A stretch of 64,000 nt of DNA from RH-AL1 sp965214415 (GTDB lineage Bacteria > Pseudomonadota > Alphaproteobacteria > Rhizobiales > Beijerinckiaceae): assembly GCA_965214415.1 (NCBI GenBank), contig CBDCBQ010000003.1:3410001-3474000 (forward strand), read 5' to 3'. Below are positions 32,010-40,617 of this stretch, in pieces. The number at the start of each line of letters is the position of its first letter. Position 1 is the first letter of the stretch. The notes below the pieces were generated by a model. The model saw nothing but the letters and a program-made list of their open reading frames with translations, made no database searches and was not told the DNA's origin. The translations under genes and the position numbers were made by a program.

Positions 32010-33527
32010 TCAGTTCACTGGCACCGCGACGAAACGAACCTCGCCCTGCATGTTCGCCACGAGTAGCAGAGCGGTCTTTTTGCCTGTGCTCTTCAACGCC
32101 TTGAACTTTTCGGCGGCCGCCACCGGCTCGCTGACCGGCTCCTGATTGATCTCGACGAGAACCTCGCCCGGCTGCAAGCGCTTGTCGGCAGCCGGCGAGT
32201 TTGGCGCGACACCGCTGATCACGACGCCGGCGGAGACGCTGTCGTTGATCGTGAATTTCTGCCGCGTTTCGCTGGTGAGGCCGCTGAATGTCATGCCCAG
32301 CGCACCCTCGACCGCGGCCGGCCGAGTTGGTGTTGCCGCGTCAGGCTTGGTGCTGCTGCCGGTGGAGACCTTCGTCACATCCTCGAGCCGGCCGAGCTTC
32401 ACAGACTTCGTGAGTGCCTTGCCTTTACGCATGACGACAACGGGCACGTCTTGGCCGACCGGGGTCTGCGCGACAATCTTCGGCAGCTCTCGCGATTCGG
32501 TGACGTCATGCCCGTCGAACTTGACGATGACGTCGCCGGTCTCGATCCCAGCACTTGCGGCCGGCCCCCTGGTATCCGTGCCGGACACGAGCGCGCCGCG
32601 CGTCTTGCCGAGATCGAGGCTCTCGGCGATGGAATCATCGACGTTCTGGATCCGCACGCCGAGCCAGCCGCGCCGAACCTCGCCGTATTTTTCGAGCTGA
32701 TCGATCACTGGAACCACGCTCGACGCCGGGGTCGCGAAACCAATGCCGATCGATCCGCCTGACGGCGACAGGATCGCCGTGTTGATACCGATGACGTCGC
32801 CCGCCATATTGAACAACGGCCCCCCCGAATTGCCCTTGTTGATGGCGGCGTCGGTCTGCAGGTAATTGTCGTACGGGCCGGAATCGATATTGCGGTGACG
32901 CGCCGAGACGATGCCCGCCGTCACCGTGCCGCCGAGCCCGAAAGGATTGCCGACCGCCATCACCCAGTCGCCGACGCGCATCGCCTCGCTGTCGCCGAAC
33001 TTGACGGATTTCAGCGGCTTCGCGGATTCGACCTTGAGCACGGCAACATCGACCTTGGTGTCGGTTCCGATCAGCTTGGCGCGCAGCTTCTGGCCGTCGG
33101 TGAAGATCACGGTGATCTCGTTGGCATCGGCAATAACGTGATTGTTCGTGATGATGATGCCCTTGGGATCGACGACGAACCCGGACCCCAGCGAATTAGA
33201 CTGGCGCTCGCCGCGATGCGGTCCGTCGTCGCCGCCCTCGCCGCGACGCTTCTTGAAGAACTCGTCGAAGAGATCGTCGAATGGCGTGCCCTGCTGCGCG
33301 TCCGGATCGCCGGCGCTCACCTGCTTCTTGTCCTCGACCGTCTGCGTCGCTGAGATGTTCACGACGGCATCGCTCACCGCCGCCGCCTCGTCGGCGAGCG
33401 AATCGGGTCCGCGCGCGGCGACGGGCGTGCTGGCCACGACTAGCAACATGCCGATGGCGACGGTCGAGCCGAACACCCACCGCCGTCTGAAGCTAAGATC
33501 GATCACGACGTGCGGACCCGGACCCAT
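32010..33527 (-). CDS. Periplasmic serine protease DegP/HtrA family
   Basis: This 505-residue protein has a signal segment (RRRWVFGSTVAIGMLLVVAS), a trypsin-like domain with the triad H130 (ITNNHVIADAN), D160 (TKVDVAVLKV) and S234 (NKGNSGGPLFN), and two PDZ domains (RRGWLGVRIQNVDDSIAESL; GVVISGVAPNSPAADKRLQP). It acts as chaperone and protease on misfolded envelope proteins. The ATG is seven bases after AGGAGG, an excellent site, so the long upstream open frame is rejected. Among DegP-type proteins the symbol cannot be fixed (degP, degQ or mucD-like). Confidence 0.93.
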   Translation of the reverse strand: MGPGPHVVIDLSFRRRWVFGSTVAIGMLLVVASTPVAARGPDSLADEAAAVSDAVVNISATQTVEDKKQVSAGDPDAQQGTPFDDLFDEFFKKRRGEGGDDGPHRGERQSNSLGSGFVVDPKGIIITNNHVIADANEITVIFTDGQKLRAKLIGTDTKVDVAVLKVESAKPLKSVKFGDSEAMRVGDWVMAVGNPFGLGGTVTAGIVSARHRNIDSGPYDNYLQTDAAINKGNSGGPLFNMAGDVIGINTAILSPSGGSIGIGFATPASSVVPVIDQLEKYGEVRRGWLGVRIQNVDDSIAESLDLGKTRGALVSGTDTRGPAASAGIETGDVIVKFDGHDVTESRELPKIVAQTPVGQDVPVVVMRKGKALTKSVKLGRLEDVTKVSTGSSTKPDAATPTRPAAVEGALGMTFSGLTSETRQKFTINDSVSAGVVISGVAPNSPAADKRLQPGEVLVEINQEPVSEPVAAAEKFKALKSTGKKTALLLVANMQGEVRFVAVPVN

Positions 33528-33693
33528 CGAGCAACCTCCTGTCAGCTCGATCGAGCCGCCGCGCTGCCCGGCCTGCCGTCTTGGGAGCGTCGAACTCACG
33601 AGTTCATGCGATTTCCGAAAAGGGTGCAAGTCAATCTTGCGTGCCGAAAAGCAAGAGCCGGGCCGCAACCGGCAGTTCGTAACCGCATTTGAC

Positions 33694-33715
33694 GGAAGGC
33701 AATTAAATCGCTTCC
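33694..33715. promoter_or_regulatory. Imperfect palindrome before the OhrR-type gene
   Basis: GGAAG and CTTCC flank an AT-rich centre (GCAATTAAATCG). The palindrome lies 44 bases before the ATG of the MarR-type regulator, where an OhrR operator (AATT-containing dyads) is expected. Some inner bases do not pair, so the assignment is tentative. Confidence 0.35.
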
Positions 33716-33758
33716 GAGCGAGGCTGTCCGCGAGGCGGAAAGGCTTTATGCAATAACG

Positions 33759-34220
33759 ATGTCCGACCGCACCCTTCCCCTTCGCAAGCAGCTTTGCTTT
33801 GCCGTCTACTCGACATCGCACGCGTTCACGCGCGCCTATCGCATCCTGCTCGAACCGCTCGGGCTGACCTATCCGCAATATCTCGTTCTGCTTGTTCTGT
33901 GGGAGCGTGACGGCATGCGCGTCAAGGAGATCGGCGCCCAGCTCTTTCTCGATTCGGGCACGCTGACCCCACTGCTGAAGCGGTTGGAAGGACTGGGCTA
34001 CGTGCGCCGCGTCCGCGATCCCGCCGACGAGCGCCAGGTGACGATCCTGCTGACGCCGGCCGGGCAGGCACTCGAGCGCAAGGCGGCCTCGATCCCGAAG
34101 GATCTCGCCTGCATGCTGCAGATCGAGGTGGCCGAGATCGAGGAGCTTATCCAGCGCCTCGGCAAGCTGCGCACGACGCTGCAGGGCGCCTGTGGCGACG
34201 CGCTGCTCGTGCCGGCATGA
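33759..34220 (+). CDS. ohrR: MarR family regulator, OhrR-type peroxide sensor
   Basis: This 153-residue MarR protein closely follows OhrR: LRKQLCFAVYSTSHAFTRAY contains the reactive cysteine C13, GLTYPQYLVLLVLWERDGMR is the helix-turn-helix entry, and SGTLTPLLKRLEGLGYVRRV with DPADERQVTILLTPAG form the wing. A second cysteine lies in LACMLQIE. OhrR represses the organic hydroperoxide resistance gene ohr and is released by oxidation. No ohr gene is next to it. It overlaps the downstream gene by ATGA. Confidence 0.88.
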   Translation: MSDRTLPLRKQLCFAVYSTSHAFTRAYRILLEPLGLTYPQYLVLLVLWERDGMRVKEIGAQLFLDSGTLTPLLKRLEGLGYVRRVRDPADERQVTILLTPAGQALERKAASIPKDLACMLQIEVAEIEELIQRLGKLRTTLQGACGDALLVPA

Positions 34221-34945
34221 GCGTCACCGCCGCCGTCCTGGTGATCGGCGACGAAATCCTGTCGGGCCGCACCAAGGACAGGAACATCGGCACGATCGCC
34301 GATCGCTGCACGGAACTCGGCATCGACCTGCACGAGGTCCGCGTCGTCGCCGACGACCTCGGCGATATCGTCGCGGCGGTGAATGCCTTGCGCGAGCGCT
34401 ACACCTACGTATTCACGACCGGCGGCATCGGCCCGACCCACGACGACATCACGGCCGACGCCATCGCCGCGGCCTTCGGTGTCGGCCTCTCCGAGCACCC
34501 GCGCGCGATCGCGCTCCTGCTCGAGCGCATCAAGCCGGAGGATCTCAACGAGGCGCGGCGGCGCATGGCGCGCATCCCGCACGGCGCCGAGCTCGTCGAG
34601 AACTCGATCTCGAAGGCGCCGGGCTTCTGGATCGGCAACGTCATCGTCATGGCCGGCGTCCCCTCGATCATGCAGATGATGCTCGACGCGGTGACACCGC
34701 GGCTCGCGGGCGGCGCCAGGACAGTCTCACGCTCGATCGTCGCCGGCCCACTCGCCGAGGGCACCTATGCCGCCTCGCTCGGCGCGATCGCGGGAGCCTT
34801 TTCCGACGTCTCGATCGGCTCCTATCCAAGCGTTCGCGACGGGCGCTTCCACAACGAGATCGTCGTGCGCGGCAAGGACGCGGCCGCCGTCGATGCCGCG
34901 GCCGCCAAGGTCGAGGCGATGATCCGCGCTTATGGTCCCGCGTGA
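34217..34945 (+). CDS. Competence/damage-inducible protein A (MoCF-binding domain)
   Basis: This 242-residue protein is a MoaB/Mog-like nucleotide-binding domain: AVLVIGDEILSGRTKDRNIG, RVVADDLGDIVAAVNALRER, and the signature TTGGIGPTHDDITADAIAAA. It matches stand-alone CinA N-terminal domain proteins; the C-terminal nicotinamide deamidase domain of CinA is absent. The function is related to pyrophosphatase or nucleotide recycling in the CinA family. The start overlaps ohrR and the stop shares a base with the gpt start (TGATG). Confidence 0.88.
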   Translation: MSVTAAVLVIGDEILSGRTKDRNIGTIADRCTELGIDLHEVRVVADDLGDIVAAVNALRERYTYVFTTGGIGPTHDDITADAIAAAFGVGLSEHPRAIALLLERIKPEDLNEARRRMARIPHGAELVENSISKAPGFWIGNVIVMAGVPSIMQMMLDAVTPRLAGGARTVSRSIVAGPLAEGTYAASLGAIAGAFSDVSIGSYPSVRDGRFHNEIVVRGKDAAAVDAAAAKVEAMIRAYGPA

Positions 34946-35448
34946 TGGAGCCGGCACGCGCCTTTCCGGTCTCCTGGGAGCAGTTTCATCGTGATTGCCG
35001 TGCGCTGGCGTGGCGCTTGAGCGGGCTCGGGCCATTCTCGGCGATGGTCACCATCACGCGCGGCGGACTGGTGCCGGCGGCGATCGTTTCGCGCGAGCTT
35101 TCGATCCGCGTGATCGAGACAGTGTGCATCGTCAGCTACCACGGCGAGCCAGGTGCGAGCGAGGACACCCGGGGCGCGGTGCGCGTGCTGAAAGGCCTGA
35201 CGCCCGAGCTCGCCGCCGGCGGCGGGGTGGGCATCCTCGTCGTCGACGACCTCGTCGACACCGGGCAGACAGCCCGCGTCATGCGCGACCTCATGCCGAA
35301 GGCGCACTTCGCGACCGTCTACGCCAAGCCGCAAGGCCGGCCGCTCGTCGACACGTTCATCACCGAAGTCTCGCAGGACACATGGATCTATTTTCCATGG
35401 GACCTGGGGCTGAGCTTTCAGTCGCCGATCGCTGGCGGCGGTGGGTGA
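34945..35448 (+). CDS. gpt: Xanthine phosphoribosyltransferase Gpt
   Basis: This 167-residue protein salvages xanthine and guanine with PRPP. The signature FPVSWEQFHRDCRALAWRLS, AMVTITRGGLVPAAIVSREL, and the PRPP-binding loop GILVVDDLVDTGQTARVMR are all present, as are ATVYAKPQGRPLVDTFITEV and TWIYFPWDLGL, which are specific for Gpt. It is coupled to the CinA-type gene through TGATG. Length and motifs are normal. Confidence 0.94.
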   Translation: MEPARAFPVSWEQFHRDCRALAWRLSGLGPFSAMVTITRGGLVPAAIVSRELSIRVIETVCIVSYHGEPGASEDTRGAVRVLKGLTPELAAGGGVGILVVDDLVDTGQTARVMRDLMPKAHFATVYAKPQGRPLVDTFITEVSQDTWIYFPWDLGLSFQSPIAGGGG

Positions 35449-35527
35449 GGCGGTGACCTCGTCGTGGCCCGACGACGCACCTCGATCGCCGCCGGCGGAG
35501 GTACGCCATGCGCGCGGCATCGAGCGC

Positions 35528-36495
35528 ATGGCCAACCTAAAGGTGCTCTCGTCGCCCTGGTGGTGGGGTTGGCGGTGCTCTACCTGCCTCGGACGTCGTG
35601 CTGCTGCTCTTCGCGGCGACGCTGCTCGCGTGTCAGCTGCAGGGCGCGGCCGCGTTCGTCTCGCGCCATACGCGGATCGGCTACGGGCTCGCGCTGACGA
35701 TCGTCGTGCTGGCGATCCTCGCGGCGCTTGGACTTGCGTTCTGGTTGCGCGGGCCGGTGATCGTCGATCGGGTACGCGGGATCGCCGATCAGGTCGAGAC
35801 GCAGGTCACGCAAATCTGGCAGCGGCTCGGCGACGCCGACTGGCTATAGGGCACGGTCTCGCGCATCCAGACCTACGTGAAGACATTGACGAGGCATCTG
35901 CCGAGGATGGCGGCCGGTCTCGTGACGGGCACGCTGGGCAATTTCGGCACGTTCCTGCTCATCGTAGTCGCCGGAATCTATCTCGCCTCCTCGCCGAAGC
36001 AATACGTCGACGGCCTCGTCAAACTCATGCCGCGGCCCTGGCGGCGACGTGGCCACGAGGTGCTGGCGAAGGAAGGTCGTACGTTACGCTGGTGGTTCAT
36101 CGGCCAACTCGCCGATATGGCGGCGATCGGCGTGCTGACGGGCCCCGGGCCGTTCTTGCTGGAGGTTCAGTTGTGGCCGACGCTCGGTCTGATCGCGGCC
36201 TTGTGCAATTTCGCCCCCTATGTCGGGGCCTTGGCCGGCTCGGTGCCGGCGATCGTCGTCAGGCTCAGCCAGGGGCCGCAGACGGCGATTTATGTCGCGA
36301 TCCTGTTCGTCGCGGCAGACGCTCGAGGGCAACGTCATCGCACCGCTGATCCAGCGCCGCACCGTCGACCTCCCGCCGGTCAACACGCTCCTGTCGCAGA
36401 CAGTGCTCGGCATGCTGTTTGGGCCGCTTGGGCTGATCTTGGCGACGCCGATCACCGCGGCCGCCATGGTCCTGGTTCGGATGATCTACATCTAG
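35528..36495 (+). pseudogene. PerM/AI-2E family transporter pseudogene
   Basis: The remains of a permease of the AI-2E exporter (PerM) family, which normally has about 350 residues and eight helices. The N-terminal helices (LLLFAATLLACQLQG, GYGLALTIVVLAILAALGLA) are out of frame with the first part near LVVGLAVLYL. An in-frame TAG follows GDADWL, and TYVKTLTRHLPRMAAGLVTG continues in the same frame; near LFVA a two-base loss shifts to QTLEGNVIAPLIQRRTVDLP and LLSQTVLGMLFGPLGLILAT. At least three lesions are clear. The gene before and after are intact. Confidence 0.85.
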
Positions 36496-36532
36496 ACGAT
36501 CATCGGCGACCGCGAACCAGCCACCGACACGT

Positions 36533-36555
36533 GAACCTTTCGCGAGCTCGGGGTT
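36533..36555 (+). promoter_or_regulatory. Candidate ECF-type promoter before the repeat protein gene
   Basis: TGAAC is followed by 16 bases after GAAC and then GTT, the same spacing as the candidate before the GlsB-type gene. It lies about 95 bases before the ATG of a periplasmic protein. The match is short; chance occurrence cannot be excluded. Confidence 0.3.
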
Positions 36556-36649
36556 TCTGCCTAATGGACGCAAATGAGTTGCGCGCGATGCACCTGACGA
36601 GCGCGCGTGCTGCTCTTTATGCCTTCGATCCAACCGGGAGAATAGATAG

Positions 36650-37324
36650 ATGATTCGCGTAATAACGATCGCGGCCGCCAGCCTCGCCGCCATGACCGCT
36701 GCGGCGGTTGCCGCGCCCGAGCGCATCCGCGGCACCGTCGACAGCGTCACCGACACGATGATGACCGTGAAGATGGCCGATGGCGCCACCAAGCAGATCA
36801 CGCTCGCGCCCGACACGAAGTACGCCTGGGTCGTCGGCTCCAGCCTCGACGAGGTGAAGGACGGCAAGTTCATCGGAACCGCGACGAAGGGCGAAAACCC
36901 CCCGGTCGCGCTCGAGGTCGTCGTGTTCCCGGCCTCGATGAATGGCACCGCCGAGGGCCATTACGCGTGGGATTCGCTGGACGACACGACCGGCGCCGGC
37001 AAGATGACCAAGAGCAAGATGACCAACGGCACGATCAAATCGTCGTCGATGGGCATGCCGATGACCAAGAGCAAGATGACCAACGGGACCATCAAGGAAG
37101 GCTCGATGTCGGGCAAGGACAAGATGATCACCGTGACCTACGACAAGGGTGAGATGCTGAAGATCGCCGTGCCGCCGACGGCGCCGATCGTCGCGCTCGA
37201 CCCCGCCGACAAGGCGATCGTCACCAAGGGCTCCACCCTGTTCGCGGTCGCCGCGCCCGACGGCGGCAAGCTCGACGCGAAGCTGGTCCTGGTCGGCAAG
37301 GGCGACGTCAAGCCGCCGATGTAA
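36650..37324 (+). CDS. Exported protein with DUF5666-like start and internal repeat
   Basis: This 224-residue protein begins with a signal peptide (MIRVITIAAASLAAMTAAAV, cut near VAAPE). The first domain (RIRGTVDSVTDTMMTVKMAD, ATKQITLAPDTKYAWVVGSS) looks like the small beta-barrel of DUF5666, often linked with exported metal- or stress-related proteins. The middle contains two copies of MTKSKMTNGTIK 19 residues apart, then DKMITVTYDKGEMLKIAVPP and a second similar strand set. It is a single gene, with a hairpin after it. Function unknown. Confidence 0.65.
   Translation: MIRVITIAAASLAAMTAAAVAAPERIRGTVDSVTDTMMTVKMADGATKQITLAPDTKYAWVVGSSLDEVKDGKFIGTATKGENPPVALEVVVFPASMNGTAEGHYAWDSLDDTTGAGKMTKSKMTNGTIKSSSMGMPMTKSKMTNGTIKEGSMSGKDKMITVTYDKGEMLKIAVPPTAPIVALDPADKAIVTKGSTLFAVAAPDGGKLDAKLVLVGKGDVKPPM
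37004..37095 (+). repeat. In-gene tandem repeat of 57 bases
   Basis: ATGACCAAGAGCAAGATGAC recurs 57 bases later with the following CAACGG retained, encoding MTKSKMTNGTIK twice. The near-identity of the DNA suggests a recent duplication. The unit is 19 codons, so the frame is kept. Confidence 0.75.
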
Positions 37325-37333
37325 AGCGCGCAG

Positions 37334-37359
37334 GGGAGGCCCTTTCATCAGGGTCTCCC
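37334..37359. terminator. Hairpin between convergent genes
   Basis: GGGAGGCCCT and AGGGTCTCCC pair over ten bases with one G-U wobble around a TTCATC loop. It lies ten bases after the stop of the repeat protein and 13 bases from the stop of the convergent glycosyltransferase. There is no T-run, but the position suits a two-way terminator. Confidence 0.6.
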
Positions 37360-37371
37360 ATTTCGCGAAGA

Positions 37372-38127
37372 TCAGAGCCGCCCTCGCGCCTTCAGGCTTC
37401 GGGCCAGATTGCCGCCGTAGAGCCGCTGCCCGAGGTGCCGCAGGTCGGAGTGCAGGTCGGCGTAGACCTTGCCCCCCAGGTCGCGCCAACGCCGACAGAA
37501 GGCGAAGTCCTCCGACAGGTATCGCCGCGAGTCCTGATCGACCATGCAGTCGAAAAAAAGCCAATGCAGGCGACTCGTTGGACTGGTGATCGGTCCGTCC
37601 GGTGTGTACTCAAGCTCCGGGTAGCGCGCGATCATGCGCGTGAACACGTCGCGCTTGATCGCCATGAAGCCGGTCGGTGCCTCGGCCACTTCGATGAAGC
37701 CATCGTCATCGACGTGGCTGCCGATCGGTTCGCCACCATGGCCGATCGGATTAAAGGGATATTCGGCGTATCGCGTCTCGTATTCGTCTTGCGTCATGCC
37801 CGCCGGAAGCCCCTCAACCGGCCAGGGGTTCGTCTTCATCGGATAAATCCCCGCCACCACATCGCGGTCGGCGCACAGAAGCCGAAACACCGCCTCGGGG
37901 CTGAAGGCAATGTCGGAATCGATCCAGAACAGGTGCGTGCAGTCCTGCTCCTCCAGGAACTTCGTCACGATCGTGTTGCGGCTGCGGGTGATCAGGCTTG
38001 CCGAGTGCATGTGCAGCATGCAGTCGAGGTCTTTCCGCGCGCACTCGAATGTCAGGCCGAACAGGCTCGTGACATAATGCATCGAGACGGCCGACATGTA
38101 GCACGGCGTCGCGAACATCACTTTCAT
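37372..38127 (-). CDS. Glycosyltransferase-like protein (GT-A fold)
   Basis: This 251-residue protein starts MKVMFATPCYMSAVSMHYVT and has the acceptor-side motif LITRSRNTIVTKFLEEQDCT followed by HLFWIDSDIAFSP, with the DSD metal/nucleotide motif of GT-A enzymes, and FDCMVDQDSRRYLSEDFAFC as the putative acidic motif near the end. It resembles family proteins with the ANP1-like fold. A longer start nine codons upstream exists (TTG). It is a single leftward gene about 94 bases downstream of eutC, perhaps in one transcript. Sugar and acceptor unknown. Confidence 0.75.
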   Translation of the reverse strand: MKVMFATPCYMSAVSMHYVTSLFGLTFECARKDLDCMLHMHSASLITRSRNTIVTKFLEEQDCTHLFWIDSDIAFSPEAVFRLLCADRDVVAGIYPMKTNPWPVEGLPAGMTQDEYETRYAEYPFNPIGHGGEPIGSHVDDDGFIEVAEAPTGFMAIKRDVFTRMIARYPELEYTPDGPITSPTSRLHWLFFDCMVDQDSRRYLSEDFAFCRRWRDLGGKVYADLHSDLRHLGQRLYGGNLARSLKARGRL

Positions 38128-38221
38128 CGTCGAGAGAGCACTCTCCGGGAGCAATGTGCGGCCACCTTGTGATCGTTGCGGGCCTTGATGACAGCTCCAC
38201 CACCACCTGGCCAGCGGCCCG

Positions 38222-39019
38222 CTATCGTCCTAGCTGCGGCGAAGGTTCTCCGGCCGGCAGCGCATCTTCTGCATCCTTGAGCGTGACGCCCGTGGCACCG
38301 AGCTTCAGGGCGGCGCGGATCAGCCACACCAGCTTGCGCGCGGCGAGCGCATACGAGAGCCCGCCGTGATCGTGGATGTTCGAGATACAATTGCGCTCGG
38401 AATCGCGGCGACCGGGCTTGGGCTCGAAGGTCACGTATGCGCCGAGGCTGTCGGCGACGCTGAGGCCCGGGCGCTCGCCGATCAGTATCACGACGAGGCG
38501 GGCGCCGAGCGCCGCGCCGATTGCGTCGCCGAGCGCCACGCGTGCCTGCGTCGCGACGACCACCGGCCCGACTTTCAAGCCACCAAGCAGCGGCAGGCAG
38601 GCGTCGATGAGCGGCGCGGCATGCGCCGCCGTCGCCGTGGCCGACAGACCGTCGGCGACGATGAAGACGCAGTCGCTCGGACCTGCCGCGGCCACGAGCA
38701 CGGCGCGATCGTCCGCATCGAGCTGGCGGCCGAGGTCTGGCCGCTTGAGATAGACCGCACGGTCGGGCGCGAGACTTTTGACGGCGTTTGTCTCGCGCGG
38801 CGACAGCGCCTCGCGAAGCGCCTCGACATCGAGCGCGGCATGGACGGCGTCTCGCGCCTGCGCGTGCGCGAGCTGGAAGTCGAGCACGGGACGCAGGGGC
38901 ATGGTGTCGCCGCTGCGGCCAAGGCCGATGCGGGCCGGCGTCGCCGCGCGCAAATCGCACCACGCGTCGATCGAGGTAACCGGTGGCAACGCGCCGGACT
39001 TCGCGGGCACATCGGCCAT
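38222..39019 (-). CDS. eutC: Ethanolamine ammonia-lyase small subunit EutC
   Basis: This 265-residue subunit completes the adenosylcobalamin-dependent lyase that splits ethanolamine to acetaldehyde and ammonia. Typical blocks are TPARIGLGRSGDTMPLRPVL, DFQLAHAQARDAVHAALD, VKSLAPDRAVYLKRPDLGRQ, VFIVADGLSATATAAHAAPL and ERNCISNIHDHGGLSYALAA. The start at MADVPAKSG shares a base with the eutB stop (TGATG). No other eut gene or microcompartment shell gene is nearby. Confidence 0.95.
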   Translation of the reverse strand: MADVPAKSGALPPVTSIDAWCDLRAATPARIGLGRSGDTMPLRPVLDFQLAHAQARDAVHAALDVEALREALSPRETNAVKSLAPDRAVYLKRPDLGRQLDADDRAVLVAAAGPSDCVFIVADGLSATATAAHAAPLIDACLPLLGGLKVGPVVVATQARVALGDAIGAALGARLVVILIGERPGLSVADSLGAYVTFEPKPGRRDSERNCISNIHDHGGLSYALAARKLVWLIRAALKLGATGVTLKDAEDALPAGEPSPQLGR

Positions 39020-40413
39020 CACGATGCCTTGGCGAACGACATCAGCCGGCCGAGGCCCGAGCCCTGACCGCGTGGCTCGATCATCCGGCCAGCCTCGTCG
39101 CGCAGGCCCATGCGCATGAGCCACGCCTCGAATTCCGGCGCCGGCCGCAGACCGAAGGTGGCGCGTAGCGCCATGACATCGTGGTGCGAAAGGCTTTGAT
39201 AATTCAGCATGATGTCGTCGGCACCGGGCACGCAGATGAAGAAGGTGACGCCGGCGACCGTGAGCAACGTCGCCAGGTTGTCCATGTCGTCCTGGTCGGC
39301 CTCGGCGTGATTCGTGTAGCAGACGTCGCAACCCATCGGCACGCCCATGAGCTTGCCGCAAAAATGGTCCTCGAGGCCGGCTCGGATAATCTGTTTGCCA
39401 TCGAACAGATATTCCGGGCCGATGAAACCGACCACGGTATTGACGATCAGCGGCTCGAACGCGCGCGCAACGGCGTAGGCGCGCACCTCAACTGTCTGCT
39501 GGTCGATCCCGTGATGCGCGTCCGCCGAGAGCGCCGCGCCCTGGCCTGTCTCGAAATACATGACGTTGTGCCCGACCGTCCCGCGCTTTAAGGCGAGCGC
39601 TGCCTCGCTCGCCTCGCGCAGTACGGCGAGATCGATGCCAAAGCCGGAATTGGCGGCCTGTGTCCCGGCGATCGACTGGAACACGAGGTCCGTCGGCGCG
39701 CCGTTCGCCATCGCTTCGATCGCGTTGGTGACATGCGTGAGAACGCAGGTCTGCACCGGGATGTCGTAATCGCGGCGAAAGGTGTCGAGCATGTGCAGCA
39801 GGTTGGTCGCGTTGCCGACGCTGTCGGTCGCGGGATTGATGCCGATCACCGCGTCGCCGATCCCGTAGAGCAAGCCGTCGAGGATCGAGATCGCGATGCC
39901 GCGCGCATCATCGGTCGGGTGATTTGGCTGCAAACGAGTGGCAAGGCAGCCTGGGAGGCCGAGCGTCGTGCGGAACGCCGTCACGACGCGGCACTTACGC
40001 GCGACCGCGATGAGGTCTTGGTTGCGCATCAGCTTGGAGACGGCGGCGACCATCTCCGGCGTCAGGCCCGGCGCGACGCCAGCGAGCGTGTTGGTATCGG
40101 TCTCGCGCGCGAGCAGCCAATCGCGGAGATCGCCGACCGTCATCGCGGCGAGCGGCGCGAAAGCGGCGGCGTCATGGGTGTCGATGATGAGCCGCGTCAC
40201 CTCGTCGTCTTCGTAGGGGACTAGCGCCTCGTTCAGAAACGTCGTCAGCGGCAGGTCGGCGAGCGCGAAACGCGCGGCGATCCGCGCGGCGACGGAGCTC
40301 GCGGCGAGCCCGGCCAGCTCGTCGCCAGAGCGCTGTGGCGAAGCGGCGGCGAGCAGCGCCCGCAGGTCGGCGAACGTGTGACGCGTGCCGGCGAGGTCGT
40401 GCGTGTAGGCCAT
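39019..40413 (-). CDS. eutB: Ethanolamine ammonia-lyase large subunit EutB
   Basis: This 464-residue catalytic subunit binds the adenosyl-cobalamin radical site. Typical stretches: AYTHDLAGTRHTFADLRALL, NQDLIAVARKCRVVTAFRTT, LPGCLATRLQPNHPTDDARG, LLYGIGDAVIGINPATDSVG and CGKLMGVPMGCDVCYTNHAE. Of two close ATGs I prefer the second, which has AAGGA six bases before it. The divergent amidase starts about 200 bases away. Acetaldehyde use would need a dehydrogenase elsewhere. Confidence 0.95.
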   Translation of the reverse strand: MAYTHDLAGTRHTFADLRALLAAASPQRSGDELAGLAASSVAARIAARFALADLPLTTFLNEALVPYEDDEVTRLIIDTHDAAAFAPLAAMTVGDLRDWLLARETDTNTLAGVAPGLTPEMVAAVSKLMRNQDLIAVARKCRVVTAFRTTLGLPGCLATRLQPNHPTDDARGIAISILDGLLYGIGDAVIGINPATDSVGNATNLLHMLDTFRRDYDIPVQTCVLTHVTNAIEAMANGAPTDLVFQSIAGTQAANSGFGIDLAVLREASEAALALKRGTVGHNVMYFETGQGAALSADAHHGIDQQTVEVRAYAVARAFEPLIVNTVVGFIGPEYLFDGKQIIRAGLEDHFCGKLMGVPMGCDVCYTNHAEADQDDMDNLATLLTVAGVTFFICVPGADDIMLNYQSLSHHDVMALRATFGLRPAPEFEAWLMRMGLRDEAGRMIEPRGQGSGLGRLMSFAKAS

Positions 40414-40617
40414 GCCCATTCCTTGGTTTTAAGGAGGACCGCGGGTCCGTCTCACCATGACGCTTCTGCAAGCGAGGAGCCAAGCCAACCGAAGCGGCAA
40501 GCGAAGGATACGTCCCAGGTATCCGCCCGTACGTGCTTAGCGTGGGGCTTGTAGGGTCGCTACCGAGGCGGCACACTGCTTCCACCGCGGGCGTAAGCCG
40601 CGTGAGGAGGTCGCGCC

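Noticed and set aside
40420..40617. Cobalamin riboswitch before eutB
   Set aside because: The divergent region shows no B12-box pattern; only a ribosome-binding site for the amidase is clear.
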